A stretch of 64,000 nucleotides of DNA from Euglena gracilis (Eukaryota > Euglenida > Euglenophyceae > Euglenales), in assembly GCA_039621445.1 (NCBI GenBank), contig CP154956.1:67402452-67466451 (forward strand), read 5' to 3'. Below are positions 34,185 to 45,835 of this stretch, piece by piece. The translations under genes were made by a program, and so were the position numbers. Numbering within the stretch: the first letter of the stretch is position 1; every line of letters starts with the position of its first letter. The notes under the pieces were generated by a model that was not told where the DNA came from, ran no database searches, and worked only from the letters and a program-made list of their open reading frames with translations.

Positions 34185-34338
34185 CTACCCGCCCCCCCCC
34201 CTTTGTTGTACGACCGGGTTCCTGCAACCTGCGACCGGGGGGGGGGGGTCGTAACACCCCCATAATCTGCAACCTGCGACCGGGGGGGGGGGTCGTAAAT
34301 GAGGGGGTGGTGGTACGACAGGGGGGGTGGGCGGGTAG
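34185..34338. mobile_element. CTACCCG foldback element, short copy
   Basis: The left end CTACCCGCCCC is matched by the right end GGGCGGGTAG. Next to them are TTTGTTGTACGACC and GGTGGTACGAC, the same subterminal blocks as in 29466-29714. Flanking A runs (AAAA/AAA) leave the duplication ambiguous. Confidence 0.6.
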
Positions 34339-34842
34339 AAATCCAGTCGCTCGCGACTGAAAAAAAATTCCGGGAACCGGGCCGGGATCATGGTGATAAT
34401 CTGCCGGTTCCCGAGGTGGCCCGAGGGGACAGGGGGGGGGGTTCCACCCCCCCCCTTTTCCCCAGGGGTAAGCTTCACTCTCACCCATAAAGGGATAAGC
34501 CTCGTGCAAAAAAAATCAAATTTAAAATGCCGAAAAATCTTGGGGTGTTGAAATATGCCCCAAAATCGCATTTTCGCGTCCTTTCTTTGAAAAATTGGCC
34601 AAAACATACACTAAAGTTTTTCATCTTCCCCGGCGAGAAGCGAAGGTTTCTTTTGGGTTCCCGGGGGGGGGGTCTGGGACCCCCTCTATTCCGAAGAGGG
34701 GAGGAGGGCCTCCGCAAAGCCACCGTTCAACTGCTGGGCCACTAGGAGGGGTGGAGGGGAGGGCGGAAATCAAAAGCTGCCATTTCTTCCTCTGGTATCT
34801 GCAATTTGAACCAAAATTTTTGATGACCAACACAAAACTCAC

Positions 34843-34943
34843 CTCTTTGTTTGCAATCAATCGCCGGCAACTGTCCCAATCTATCTCCCCAGACGAGTCG
34901 CCTTCTCCTCGCTGACGCCACATTCTGATCATTGCATAACTTC
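34843..34943 (-). CDS. m-AAA protease exon 4 (end of TM1, start of intermembrane-space domain)
   Basis: Starts after the acceptor CTGTATCTGCAG and completes Gly with exon 3. It encodes SYAMIRMWRQRGEGDSSG, the end of TM1 and its basic flank, then EIDWDSCRRLIANKE. The latter matches the EITWKDF-type opening of the m-AAA intermembrane-space domain. It ends in phase 0 at a consensus donor, GAG followed by GTGAGT. Confidence 0.9.
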
Positions 34944-35829
34944 CTGCAGATACAGAGATAATTCAGAGAAAAATTCATGCAGCAATTTTTTCGTTAGAAA
35001 CCTATTGTGAACCAACATTGAGCAGAATACAAAGGGATATGCTCGTCGGGGAAAAAAATGATTGCAAAAATTTTTTTTGCAAAAAAATGCCCAAAAGATA
35101 TGCAAAATTTGAGGGGGAAGGGGGGGACCGCAAAAATGCAAATTATCCGAAAAATGCAAAAATGGCACCAAATTTAAGGGAATCCCGTGGAAAGATCGGG
35201 AAAATGATTCATTCATGTTTTTATTTTCAAAAAATTTGGAAAATGTCAAAAAAAATGCAAAAAAATGGCAAAAAAGTGAAGTATTGGGAAAATCACCACA
35301 AGATGCGCAAAAAAAGGTGGAAAAAAACCCAAAAATGCGTTGGAAAAAAATGGGGGAAAAAGTGCAAAAATGGCCGAAAATGAGCAAAATATTCGCATTG
35401 AAAATTATCAAAAATGAGCAAAAAATGCGAAAATATCTTGTGCATTTCCTTCCCTGTTGCTTCGACTACAAACAATTGCAGATGGCACTCATCCACCCAC
35501 CCCAATACCCCTGGTGACCAAAGCAGCCGTGAGGCTTACCATCCAGGCAGGAGACATCTGCCTGGATAATAATTTTTCAAAACAAAGTCTCAATGCGAAA
35601 TGAATTAAAAAATGCACCATCCAGGAGAAAACTTAAAAACCTCAATGTGAACTGAAATGAAAATCAATGATAACAACTCTCGTGAATGGGAAAAACTCTG
35701 GCAAAGAGAGAGAGAGAGCCAAATATGGGAAAATATCTGGGGGTCAATCATCAAAAAATACTGGGACACCCTCCAAACCCAAGACCAAAGCCTCCTTGGT
35801 CCACTGGTAAGATACGTAGGAAAGAACCC

Positions 35830-36200
35830 TTGAACGGAGAAAGCACTGGACACAATTTTGCCCAGGAGTTCCCCCAACTTTTCTGGATATCTCTGGAAGT
35901 TTCCCCAACAAATTCTCCAGTTGACATCCAAATTGTCTGCGGCCCTTTGCCCCTATTTTCTGCCTCATATTCCATATTCCACCTTAATCCCCCCCCAAAC
36001 GACGACCCACCCAAATCCCATTTTGATGTCATTTGGAAAGTCCATGAGAACAATGAGCAATGCACAGTGCGCAGTGTGTGCACACGAGGAACATTGATTG
36101 ATGGCCAAATTAACATGAACCCCAGCCCTAAATGGGACATCAATAATTTTCGCCAAGAGACTTACACCTACACCCGAAATTTTTGCCCATGGCTGGCAAA
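35830..36200 (+). CDS. Open frame of unknown status inside m-AAA intron 3
   Basis: Part of a 209-codon frame that reads FDVIWKVHENNEQCTVRSVC and DGQINMNPSPKWDINNFRQE. The opposite strand is also open. There is no splice or start evidence. It might be a relic of a mobile element or an old gene fragment. Confidence 0.2.
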
Positions 36201-36414
36201 AAGATTGCCAGCCATGGCAATTTTTTTTTGCCCCAACATGTCAGAAGTCCAAATGCATTTGCCCACAGCTGAAAATATTTGCAGTTGTTCCAAAAAAATT
36301 GCACTCTTTCAATGAAATAAAGTTTTGCACTGCGCCAATGGAAAAAGATCCATTCCTGCTGGAGTGTAAAAGCACTGTGCAAAACTGTGCAAAAACTGTG
36401 CAAAACAAGTCCTT

Positions 36415-36515
36415 TGAAAAGGGGGGGGTAATGCGGTACAGTGGCCATTTCTGTCGACCTCCAGAGGTCAGCCCGACCTCCAGAACCAGCATGGCCAATA
36501 CCATGCCCCCCCCCC
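36415..36515. mobile_element. GGTCGGCCCGACC-family fragment
   Basis: Blocks GGGGGGTAATGCGGTACAGTGG, GTCGACCTCCAGAGGTC and CCAGAACCAGCATGGCC occur in the same order as in the larger copies at 55180 and 62255. This is a short, diverged copy. Confidence 0.55.
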
Positions 36516-37561
36516 TCTGCCCCCAACTGACTGTTCCCTCCCCCTTCACTGTTCCCATGGGCGGGGGGGACGGGAACAATACAGTGTCAGGGCACTTTTG
36601 AAAAAAGATTCTTGGAACAGAGAGAGAAAGGGGGAATTTTTGGGTTGGTTCAAGGTGCTCTCATTCCCGTCAAATTCCAAACCAACATCAAAACGGATGT
36701 TGGGGAGGCACAATTTTCAAGCGTGTGAACCAAAAAAAAACTTCATGTTGGCATTTCAGGTGGTCTTTTGGGTCTAAATGGCTCAGTTTGGGGTGTGGGA
36801 GCTCGTTTCTCAGGCACCTATAATCAATCCCAAAATTATCGTCATCTTTGGCCATTTTAAGCCATTTTAGGCCATTTAAGGCCATTTTAAGGTATAGGTG
36901 GGGGTTCTGAAAATCACAATGTTGCGTCATTTTTTGTCCCGAAAACTGTATCATGACGCGTGCAAACCTTCTCTTATTCAGTAATTAGAAATGCACATCC
37001 AAAAAAGCATGCAAATTCAATTCATCATGAACACTGGATCAAAACCATGGGAAGCTCAACAAATCTTAATTCAAATATCCACAGAGGAATTCTGAACAGT
37101 CAGAATTTACAGCAGTTGAATTTTTTCAGAAAAAAAGTTGGACAAATAATAAAAAATTTTCTTTGCACTAACCAAAAAAGCGCCAGTTTTTTGTATTTAG
37201 TGAAATTCTACAACCATTTTGCGGGAGTTTGGTGAAGCATCATTTTTCTGAAAGATGATGCTGCGCCTGGTCGAAATTCAATTTGATTTGGCATTGTTTA
37301 GCCCAGTTGTACCTTTTTTTGGCATGAGAGGATGGCAGAGATCAAAGGGCAAGCTGAAGCAATTCCTCTTCTCCGTGTTATTTTCCCCTTTGGGTAAAAC
37401 TTAATACTAAAAAAAACCTCCGAACACATTCATAAATTGAGGAGAGAATCTCATTCACAATTGTGTTTGTGTTTTTGTTGGGGTCATTTGATCTCATCTT
37501 ATCACCATTAGTAGTAGTATTGGTATGAATGCTATTATTGTTGTTGTTGTTATTGTTATTG

Positions 37562-37690
37562 TTGGTGGTGGTGGTGGTGGTGGTGGTGGTGGTGGTGGTG
37601 GTGGTGTGTTGGTTGTGTTGCTGTTTGTTATCATCATTCATCATCATCATCATCAATCATCATCATCATTCACTTATCATTATCATTATT
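37562..37690. repeat. (GGT)n and (TCA)n microsatellites
   Basis: A GGT run of about 47 bp (37562-37608), then ATCATCATT/TCATCA trinucleotides to about 37690. Confidence 0.9.
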
Positions 37691-37879
37691 GTGATTATAA
37701 TCCCGCACCTGCACCGATGACGAATGAGCATACACATCTTTCAATTGAGATTTTCCCAGCATCTTTCATCCTTTTTTCTGCTCTTTTTCCCCCCATGCTG
37801 CTTCCAAATTACACCTGTTTCATTATTTGCCAAACAGCCATCATGTGCACACCACAGAGGAAAAGATGGAAAGAATACA

Positions 37880-38051
37880 GCTGTCCAAACCTTAACAATT
37901 CAGCAACCAAAAACAAGGTGGGGGCAGTGGATTGGGGACTGATGCTATTATCAGAGATTAAAAAATGGCCTTTGTGGGGCTGTGTTCCTCCACCAAACAC
38001 AAAAACTGTTCGTTCGCCGTCCACATTGACAAAGAGACCAAAAATCATTAC
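37880..38051 (-). CDS. Open frame with an acceptor, unknown status, inside m-AAA intron 3
   Basis: The minus-strand word CTCCCCATTCAG precedes VMIFGLFVNVDGERTVFVFG and GGTQPHKGHFLISDNSISPQ. The composition is protein-like, but no donor-acceptor partner keeps a longer frame and the protease does not need it. It could be a gene fragment. Confidence 0.22.
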
Positions 38052-38438
38052 CTGAATGGGGAGATAGTTCAGGGATCACAAAAACCATTGTTGTGTTCCT
38101 CCACCAACACACTTTACTGGCAACTTTAGGCCAAAAGAAAAGGCATTAAAAAAAGGAGTCAAAAACACAAAAACAAAAAATTAAAGATTCACTTTACTGC
38201 ACTTTAGCCATTCAGGCCATTTGAGGCCATTTCAGGCTATTTTAGGGCCCCCTACCTACAAGGAGTTCGAAAATTCATTTTAGGCCATTTTAGCTATAAA
38301 TGCCTGCTCATCCTCCCTCCCCCTTACTGTTCCCATGGACCCCAAAGGGGGCCACAGGACGGGAACAGCAAGGGGGGGAATGGTATTCCGCCCGGGGACT
38401 TCATACCCCCCAAAATGACGAAGATGTTTTGCTTCACA

Positions 38439-38933
38439 CAGGGGGGGGGAAATTGATATCGGAGGCCTTCGGAAAAATTGCGGAAAAATTGTGGAAAAAT
38501 TGCGGAAATTGCGGAAAAATTACGGAAAAATTGATATCGGGTATACACATTTCTGCTTGGGGGGACTTAGAAAAATTTCAAGTGTGAGGTTCAGACACCG
38601 CACACCCATGTCGATGCAGGCGAGCACAAATCAACAACACGCTTGATGTTCTTTGCACAGTGGGACGCACCCAATCCTGTGACCAGTGGTGGACCTGTGA
38701 GAAAAATTGGTAAACTGGGGGGTGAACAACAAAACACAATAGCACACCTGTTGATCCATTTGAAGAATGGCTTGAACTCATTGCATCTTCCATCTTCGGT
38801 GGTGGAGAAAAAATTCTTCAAAAAAATGGTGAAAATTGCGGAAAAATTGCGGAAATTGCGGAAAAATTGCGGAAAATTGCGGAAAATTGCGGAAATTGCG
38901 GAAAAATTGCGGATATCAATTCCCCCCCCCCTG
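38439..38933 (-). mobile_element. CAGGGG-ended transposon, inverted copy of 16511, perfect 7-bp target duplication
   Basis: Flanked by CTTCACA at 38432-38438 and 38934-38940. Ends are CAGGGGGGGGGAAATTGAT and ATCAATTCCCCCCCCCCTG. Subterminal repeats GCGGAAAAATT and TTGCGGAAAATTG lie at 38465-38545 and 38830-38910. The central 290 bp is the inverse of 16650-16935 with indels. It interrupts a second repeat whose uninterrupted form is at 39730-39795, giving a paralogous empty site. Confidence 0.88.
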
Positions 38934-39724
38934 CTTCACATAAAATTCTGTGCCAACTCCGCAGTGACACATCCCAGCCAGTGGATGGGGATGTTGTGCA
39001 ACAAGCTTCTGCTATGTAGCTTGGACACATTGGAAAAAGCGAGCCCCGGTCACTTTTTCAAAAAAATTGAAGCACAGTGTTGTCTTAACAAAAGCAGTTT
39101 AGCATTGAGTTTGAGAGCCCAACAATGCACTCTTGGCAAATTGCTGTAAAAACTCCCGCAAAAAGGAGGGTGTAAACCCTTTGAACCCTCCACTCCCCTG
39201 CATAAAAACATTCTCCTCACCTCTGACAACACCTGATTCCCCCTATCCACAATCCTATATCCCCCAAAACCCCATCCAACTGCACTCATTCGAACTTAGT
39301 AAAAAATCTTTCCCTTCCCAAAGTAAAATTCCCCTTCATTCCCCATTAATCGCAAAGGCCACGAGGAAGGAGGAACAGCACCATAATAAGCAGAAACTGG
39401 AAAAAATACACCAAAACTACAACATTGAACATGACAATCTCAAATTTTCCTGTCTAACAAATCTTTGCTTGGATTCCCAAGAGACAATAGACAGGTACCT
39501 TTTAGGCGTCTGTGCCAAAAGTTCGATTTTTTAATGTCGATTACTTTTTTTTGTTTTAACCGGGGTGGAAAATTGCGAAGTGACTGTCTAATCCCGGTGT
39601 AGCTCAGAGGGATTTATTGGTGAAACAGTTTTGACACAAATTTTTTTGGATAAAAGTCACCAAAGGGCATTTTTTTGTCTTCATCAACTCTTCGCAAACA
39701 ACCCTTTGCATGAAGCCGACACAT

Positions 39725-39979
<255 letters not shown>

Positions 39980-40121
39980 TCTCAAATTCTGTGTCAATTT
40001 TATTGCATAAAAATCCGTCAAAGTATTTCACAAATGCTGTCAAAGCTTTCAAATGATTTTTGAAGACATTTCAAAAACTCTATCAAAAAGTTCCAACAAC
40101 CTGTTGTCTGGGATTTAATTC

Positions 40122-41450
40122 AAAACCTATTTTCTGGGCCTGACGCCTGCCTTGATATTCCACTGGCTTAAACGGAATTCAGCTTGATATTGTTTAGGTC
40201 AGTCAATTTCCATCCAAGCGCCCGTTTAGGTCAGTCGATTTCCAAAACATTGAAATCTCTTGCCAATCAGATTCGGAATTTTTGGTGAGATTTTGGGCAT
40301 TTTGGATTTCCACTGTTTTTCGACATTTTTGGTCCTATGGGGTTCTGGAGGCGTTTTGGACCAGACAAAATTTTGCGGTCAGAAGATCACAACTGGCTGA
40401 ACTTAGGATGTCCAGAAGCATTCTTATCCCGAAACATTTGGTATAATTTGGCCAAATTCTATATTGAGAACTGTGTCCCCTGAACTGGCATCTGGGACAC
40501 AGTTTTTCAAACCGTTTCTTGGGGGCTCCAGGTTCACGCCAGAACCGGCGGCTGAGGAATCACAACCAATTTTGCCCCAAATCCCCAACAACTTTGGCCC
40601 AAATGGGCCGCCGGTCGAAATTGGTGGTTTTCGCACTTCTGATGCTATGTTGCCCATCAATTGAAAGCTCTTCTCAAGGGCTTTCAGCAGATGGCCAGAT
40701 GACCACAAAATTCGTCCATAATGCACATAGCACTTATCTTCAGCGATCATGTATTCCAAAAGTTGACATATTAATTTGTCAAATCCCACAGTTCAGGTTA
40801 CATATTACATATCAAACGAACGCTCTCCCCAAGACCTGTCGCTTGGTACCCACAGAACTCAGCCACACTGCGCAGCGCTCTGAAAATCGGCGATCGCATT
40901 TTCCGACCCTGTTTGCAAATTCGAAATTCCACCTTTTCAACTGCTATGTTGCCCATCAATTGAAAGCTCTTCTCAAGGGCTTTCAGCAGATGGCCTTAAT
41001 TTGCAGCCATACTGCATGGCATTCTATTTCAAAAATTCCCAAAAATTGGCCAAAAGGGAATTGTTGTTCAAAAAAAACCCAATTTCTGGCCAAAGACCCA
41101 CCAAAAAACTGCTCAAATATGATTCCACATATCTTCAAACCCTTTTGGACACTTTTTGGCACTTTTATTTTGGGTCCCCAGACAGTGGGTTCATGCCCGA
41201 ACCGGCGTATGGGACGCCGGTTCGGGCGTCGGAGGCCCCCAGACATGGTTTCAGTTGTCATCACTGGTGGTCTGAAGGAGAAGCTTTCGATCTAGGGGTG
41301 ATTTGGCAACTGTTAAAAACCTATTTTCTGGGCCCAACGCCTGTGTTGCAATTCTACTGACAGTAACGGATTTCAGGCTGAAATTGTTTATGTCGATCTT
41401 TCCAAGGTGCCTGTTCATGTTGTTCGATCGATCAATCGATTAACGGTTTC
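40122..41450. repeat. 1.2-kb repeat with AACCTATTTTCTGGGCC boundaries
   Basis: The word AAAACCTATTTTCTGGGCC followed by GACGCCTG occurs in the same orientation at 40122 and 41315. Between them lie two copies of TGCCCATCAATTGAAAGCTC (about 40650 and 40950) and a GGTCCTATGGGGTT block. All of these recur inverted in 47700-48232. The long plus-strand frame here follows the repeat and is not a gene. Confidence 0.6.
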
Positions 41451-42019
41451 AGAGGGGGGCGCCGGGTGGCTCGCTTCGCTCGCTCGCGCCGGCACTCAGA
41501 ACCCGAACCCCCTCCCTGCCCCCGGTTGACAAATGTTTATTCATTTTGCAGCCCAAAGGGAGGCTGGGCAGTAACGGGTTTAGCTTTTGGGGGTGAAAAA
41601 AAATGGGTCAAAAAATGGGTGAAAGGTCGGAATCAGGCCGCCCAGGGCAAATTTTGGGTCAGAACGCCGACTTTTAGCACAATTTGCACATGTAGGGCAT
41701 TTTTTTTGACACCCGAATCGGCCCCGGGGACTTTCTTCAGGGTGAGATTTTTGATTTTTTGACACCCGAATCGACCCCGGGGACTTTCTTCAGGGTCATA
41801 TTTTTGTTCAAAAATTCGATTTTTCAAAAAAAAATCTTGAGATTTCCAGTCAATATTACAGTGAGTGGATGGGGTTATTGACACTATTTGGACAAGATTG
41901 TTGAAACTTCTGGACAAAATTATTGAAAATTTTGGACAAAATAATTGAAACTTTTGGACAAAAAAATATTGAAACTTTTGCACAAAAATATTGAAACTTT
42001 TGGACAAAGTTATTGAAAC

Positions 42020-42206
42020 TCAAAAAAAAAAGCACATGAACTGAGGAAATCCTCAAATCTTCTACTGTGTTCAAAGTGTAATCCCACGCCTTTGGACGCT
42101 TCACTTTGTTCGATACTTGGTCAATTTGGTTCATCAGAACCAAACCGACGATAATCTCACCATTCCCTCTCCAAATAACATGAACATGGGCAGCTCCAAC
42201 AGGCAA
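42020..42206 (-). CDS. Open frame of unknown status inside m-AAA intron 3
   Basis: Minus-strand frame GAAHVHVIWRGNGEIIVGLV, LMNQIDQVSNKVKRPKAW, DYTLNTVEDLRISSVHV. The composition is strongly protein-like. I found no convincing acceptor or start, and the protease reading frame does not use it. A decayed retrocopy or gene fragment is possible. Confidence 0.25.
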
Positions 42207-43222
42207 CCGTAGGCAAAGGGGAAAAAACCAATGCCCTCTCAGAACCCGATCAATCTCACATTTGCAATTGGGGCAAGCAATGATCAGTTTAGACCCTTAC
42301 CATCCCCCCCCCCGATTTTGTCCCATTCCTGGCGAGGGTCTGCCAAAAGAAATTTGTTGACCCCCCCGATCTTGCCCCCCCCCGACCTTGTCCCATACTC
42401 GGGCAAGCATTAGCTGGGGTATGGGAAAAGATCGGGGCAGGGGGGGGGGGGCAAGGTCAAAATCCAAAATTAGGCAACCCTGAAAACACAGGTAGGTTCA
42501 GAAAACCCGGGGAGGGACAGGCAGATTTTGTCCACCAGAGGACAGGACGGCCAGTGGACTCCAGGACGGGGGACAGGGCTGGGGTGGGAGGGGGGTTAAA
42601 GGGGGGGAAGGCCAAAAGTAAAATGGGGCCTGGCCAAAAAAAAAAAACAAAAAAAAAAAAAATGCCTTTTTCCACCATTTTGAGAATGCTTGCCTTTGAA
42701 CCCCCAAAAAAGGATGTAACTTGGGGGGTTGAGGGCCGTTCTCCGTCATCCCCCCCCCAAGGAGGGGAGCAACAAATTTCAAAATGGCCAACAAAAAATT
42801 TTTTCAAATGGGGTCAATTTCTGAGAACTTGCCTTTGAACCCCACGGGGCAATCCGCCACCTCCCCCCGGGTCATTCTGGGTCCTTTCAATCCTCTGGCC
42901 GCCATTCCTGGAACAGGTGAAAAAAACTGTAACATGGGGAAAAAAAAAAAAAAAAGTCAAAGGGGGGGTTGGTCAAAAATTGGCCAAACGGGGGGGGGGG
43001 CAAGATGGGGTTTTTGGGATATAGGGGGAAGGTGGGGGGGTTGGATTTCTTGCCTCGGGGGGGGGGTGGGCGGTTGAAGCCAGGACAAACATGGTTTTCA
43101 TGCCAGTTTCAATATTGAAACCATTTGTCGCCAGAAGTTATTTCCGATTTCAATATCTCTGGGTCCTGGCGTAGGAACAACAGCACTTGCCACTCAAAAT
43201 TAGGAATGCTCAAAGGGCATTT

Positions 43223-43400
43223 AGTATGGGGGGGGGGGTCGGTGGTTGGCCAGCACGAGCGGCACCTAGGTCGGCCGACCATGTGTTATCGACCTCTGAG
43301 GTCTCAAAATGGCCACTGTAGCATTACCCCCCCCTTTTTCAAAGGACTTTTGACCATTGGTCCGGGTTGGGCCCGACCTGTTGGTTGCCGACCATGTGGT
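43223..43400. mobile_element. GGTCGGCCCGACC-family fragment
   Basis: Contains GGTCGGCCGACC, ATCGACCTCTGAGGTC, AATGGCCACTGTA and GGCCCGACC in the family order, bounded by G and C homopolymers. Confidence 0.5.
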
Positions 43401-44204
43401 TGGTAGAAACGACCTCAATGGTTTTCCATTTCAGAGCATCCCCTTGCCAAACCCTGCGGAACATAAAGAAGGGCTATTTTTGCATATACCTATGAGCTGG
43501 GCAACCGGGCGTGCATACAACGCATGGCCGTCCTTGCCTTGCTCAAGGGATTTTTTTATGGGGTGGGGGTGCGGGTTGGCGGAGCCGGGCTCTTTTTGGC
43601 GCCGAAGGTGCCCTGCAAAAAAATTTGCTGATGCGTTTTCCTGTGGCCAAAGAGAATTTTTTAGGTTATTTGAAGGAGTAGGGATAGTGATACGATTCTA
43701 ATCGGAAAAGAAAAACCTTTACCGTTCAACGTAGTTAGATTGGTCTCTACAAGGTACCCAGCGAACCCAAAGAGCCGCCCAACTAGGGTGAAAAACATGG
43801 GGGGACCCGAGCGATGCGCCGAAGGCACCGAGCGAGGTCCCCCCATGTGTATTAACCCTTGTTGGGTGGCTCTTTGGGGTAGCTGGTACCTTGTAGGGGC
43901 CAATTTCTCATGTTTCTGAGCAGCCGGCTGCGGCCCAACTCAAAAATTTCAAGGCTTCAAAAAGAGGACTTGTTCACTATTCGACCGCCGATTTTTTCGA
44001 AGTCGGTTCATGAAGGAGTAGGGTTTGGGTTAGGGTTCGGGTTAGTAGAGCCCTGCACAAGGGGATTTTGTCATTGGCCACGGATCTCACCTGATTTGGC
44101 CGTTTTTCATCATTTTTTTGAATTTGGGACGTTTTTCGACGTTTTTAGGGACATTTGGATGTGTTTCCGTTCCTTTTGAACTGAAATAAGAGAATCGAAT
44201 TTTT

Positions 44205-44365
44205 GAGTGGGGGGGGGGCTAAAATTTCCAAAAAGGGGGGGTATTGCAGTACAGTGGAGCGGGCCGACCTGGTTGGCCCGACCTCCAGGGGTCGATAAGT
44301 CATGGCCAATGGTCGGCCCGACCTCCAGAAGTAGCATGGCCAATTTTCCGCATGGATCCGGGGGG
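44205..44365. mobile_element. GGTCGGCCCGACC-family copy
   Basis: Carries CTAAAATTTCCAAAAAGG at one end and the family blocks GGCCCGACCTCCAG, GGTCGATAAG, AGAAGTAGCATGGCCAAT and TTCCGC. The same order recurs at 44940 and 55180. Confidence 0.6.
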
Positions 44366-44939
44366 GGGAGTGACTAAATGATTGGGGACTGGACCCAAAA
44401 AGCAAAAACACCAAAATTTTCAGTTTCTTCTTTTTTCATTTTTTATTGCGGGCCGCCAAATAAAATGGAGGGAAAATTATAATCACCTCAATATTCAACA
44501 ACCTTTTGAAAATGGTTTTTGACCAACCCTGGGGGGGGGGGGGTGGCACAAAGCAACACAAAAATGATCTGGTGCCACAGGCGCTGGAAATGATTTGCAT
44601 TTTTTTCACGTTTGTGGTCAAATTTCCCTTGGATTTCAGAGCAGCTGCCCACCCTCTTGGGATGGGGATTGACTCGATTTTTCAAAAAATTGAATGGTTT
44701 TTGGATCACTAGAAGTGACCCCCCCTCCCCTGTAAGAAATTGTATGGTCCAGTCTCATATCCATCGGCACAAAAAAATCCGTTCACACCAATTTTTTTTG
44801 CACCTCACACCACAAATATTACATTTCCGTTCAATTTTTTTTGCACTTTCTCACTGAAATGTTTGCATTTGACACCAGTTTGTATTCGGATGTCTTTCCA
44901 TGCATTTTGAACTGAATTAAGAGAATCAAATTTTGAAAA

Positions 44940-45045
44940 ACAGGGGGGAATTGCAGTACAGTGGAGGTCGATAAGCCATCGCCAATGGTCAGCCCGACCT
45001 CCAGAAGTAGCATGGCCAATTTTTCGCACGGAGCCGGGATGAAGA
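44940..45045. mobile_element. GGTCGGCCCGACC-family copy, short
   Basis: Has GCAGTACAGTGGAGGTCGATAAG, CAGCCCGACCTCCAGAAGTAG and CATGGCCAATTTTTCGC, nearly identical to 44235-44352. It lies about 115 bp into intron 3 of the protease gene. Confidence 0.6.
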
Positions 45046-45159
45046 CTTTTGAAACAGGCGGGTATGAAAACTTATGAAACCGTTACTGAATGTGTCCTCT
45101 TTGTGTGAGCCCTTTTCTTTGCCGAATGCAAAAACAATCCAGAAGATAATAATTCATAC

Positions 45160-45372
45160 CAATCAAAACCATCACTGTAACAATGATGATTGATGTCCGA
45201 TGCTGACGATTCCCGTCTTCCTCCTCCTCTTCCTTGTCGTCATCTTTCTCTTCTTTCTTTGCATTCACTTTGGCCCGGTCTTGCTCAGGTTCTGGCTTTT
45301 TCTTGTCTTCTTGCTTCCCATTGGATTCTGTATTTATTTTTGCATCTTCTGCCAAGCCTGACTTGTTCTTCT
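45160..45372 (-). CDS. m-AAA protease exon 3 (acidic linker and TM1)
   Basis: After the acceptor GTCTTTTCAG the frame reads KNKSGLAEDAKINTESNG, a Lys/Glu/Asp-rich matrix linker ending EEKDDDKEEEEEDGNRQH, then the first membrane helix, RTSIIIVTVMVLIG. The exon ends inside TM1 at ATTG followed by GTATGA, and exon 4 continues the helix in frame. The acidic linker is typical of the N-terminal matrix region before TM1 in m-AAA proteases. Confidence 0.85.
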
Positions 45373-45419
45373 CTGAAAAGACAATGAACCTGAAAGTGAA
45401 ATGAATGTCCGCTGCATAC

Positions 45420-45527
45420 CGTGATCTTTTTGTGATGCATCCTCAGATTCAGGGGCTTGCTGATTTTTTTCCTTGATCTTTGACGTTTCGAATTTGTCAA
45501 ATCCTGAGGTAATGGGGAGGTGTGATG
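45420..45527 (-). CDS. m-AAA protease exon 2
   Basis: The frame SHLPITSGFDKFETSKIKEK and NQQAPESEDASQKDHE continues in phase from exon 1. It ends at CACG followed by GTATGC, with a 47-nt intron before exon 3. The exact start depends on the very short intron 1: the acceptor CTCAGCACAG at 45528 is the choice that keeps the frame. Confidence 0.7.
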
Positions 45528-45553
45528 CTGTGCTGAGAGATTGAAAAAAAAAC

Positions 45554-45653
45554 CTTTCTTCTTTGAGGAGTAAAAGACCACCTGCAGGGCTACTCTGTTG
45601 TGAGCAAGTGTCCGCAAGAGCTGCCGCCCTCGAAGGAATGTCCTTGGCAACAT
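45554..45653 (-). CDS. m-AAA protease exon 1 (start codon, mitochondrial presequence)
   Basis: ATG at 45653 opens MLPRTFLRGRQLLRTLAHNR and VALQVVFYSSKKK: no acidic residues, many Arg, Leu and Ser, the pattern of an amphipathic mitochondrial targeting helix. This is the only ATG in frame near the exon, and an in-frame extension upstream is short. It ends at AAAG followed by GTTTTT. The implied intron is only 26 nt. Confidence 0.75.
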
Positions 45654-45699
45654 AACTGAGGTGAAAAAAATTAAATCAAACAAAATAAAATACCCTCAC

Positions 45700-45835
45700 C
45701 CCCCCCCTCAAAGTGGCCACCCTCTGGGCGCTGTGGAACCCCAAAATGGCCACTCTGGGAGGGGGGACACTTTGGGGGGGGGGTCAAATTTTGGCCTTCG
45801 GCGCCAAAGGAAATGGCCACTTAGGGGGGGGGTCG
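45700..45835. repeat. GGCCACTTTG/GGCGCC repeat element
   Basis: The block CCCCTCAAAGTGGCCACC, AAAATGGCCACTCTGGG, TTGGCCTTCGGCGCCAAAG is paralleled at 63360-63500, where CGGCGCCAAAGCCCAAAAAT and GGCGCCGAAGGCGCC occur. It lies just upstream of the protease start, where a promoter would be expected; I could not identify promoter motifs. Confidence 0.45.

Larger units (their letters stand above)
30728..34842 (-). other. m-AAA protease intron 4 (4.1 kb)
   Basis: Donor GTGAGT at 34842, acceptor GCAG at 30728. It holds the CAGGGG-family transposon at 30756-31680, an AC run at 31805, two repeat blocks around 32330-32560 and 33410-33600, a tandem at 33645-34170 and the CTACCCG element at 34185-34338. 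No coding exon was found between the flanking exons, which join in frame. Confidence 0.8.

Noticed and set aside
40519-41295. 258-codon plus-strand frame
   Set aside because: It coincides with a repeat family that recurs inverted at 47700-48232; the other copy is not open, and there is no splice or start context.
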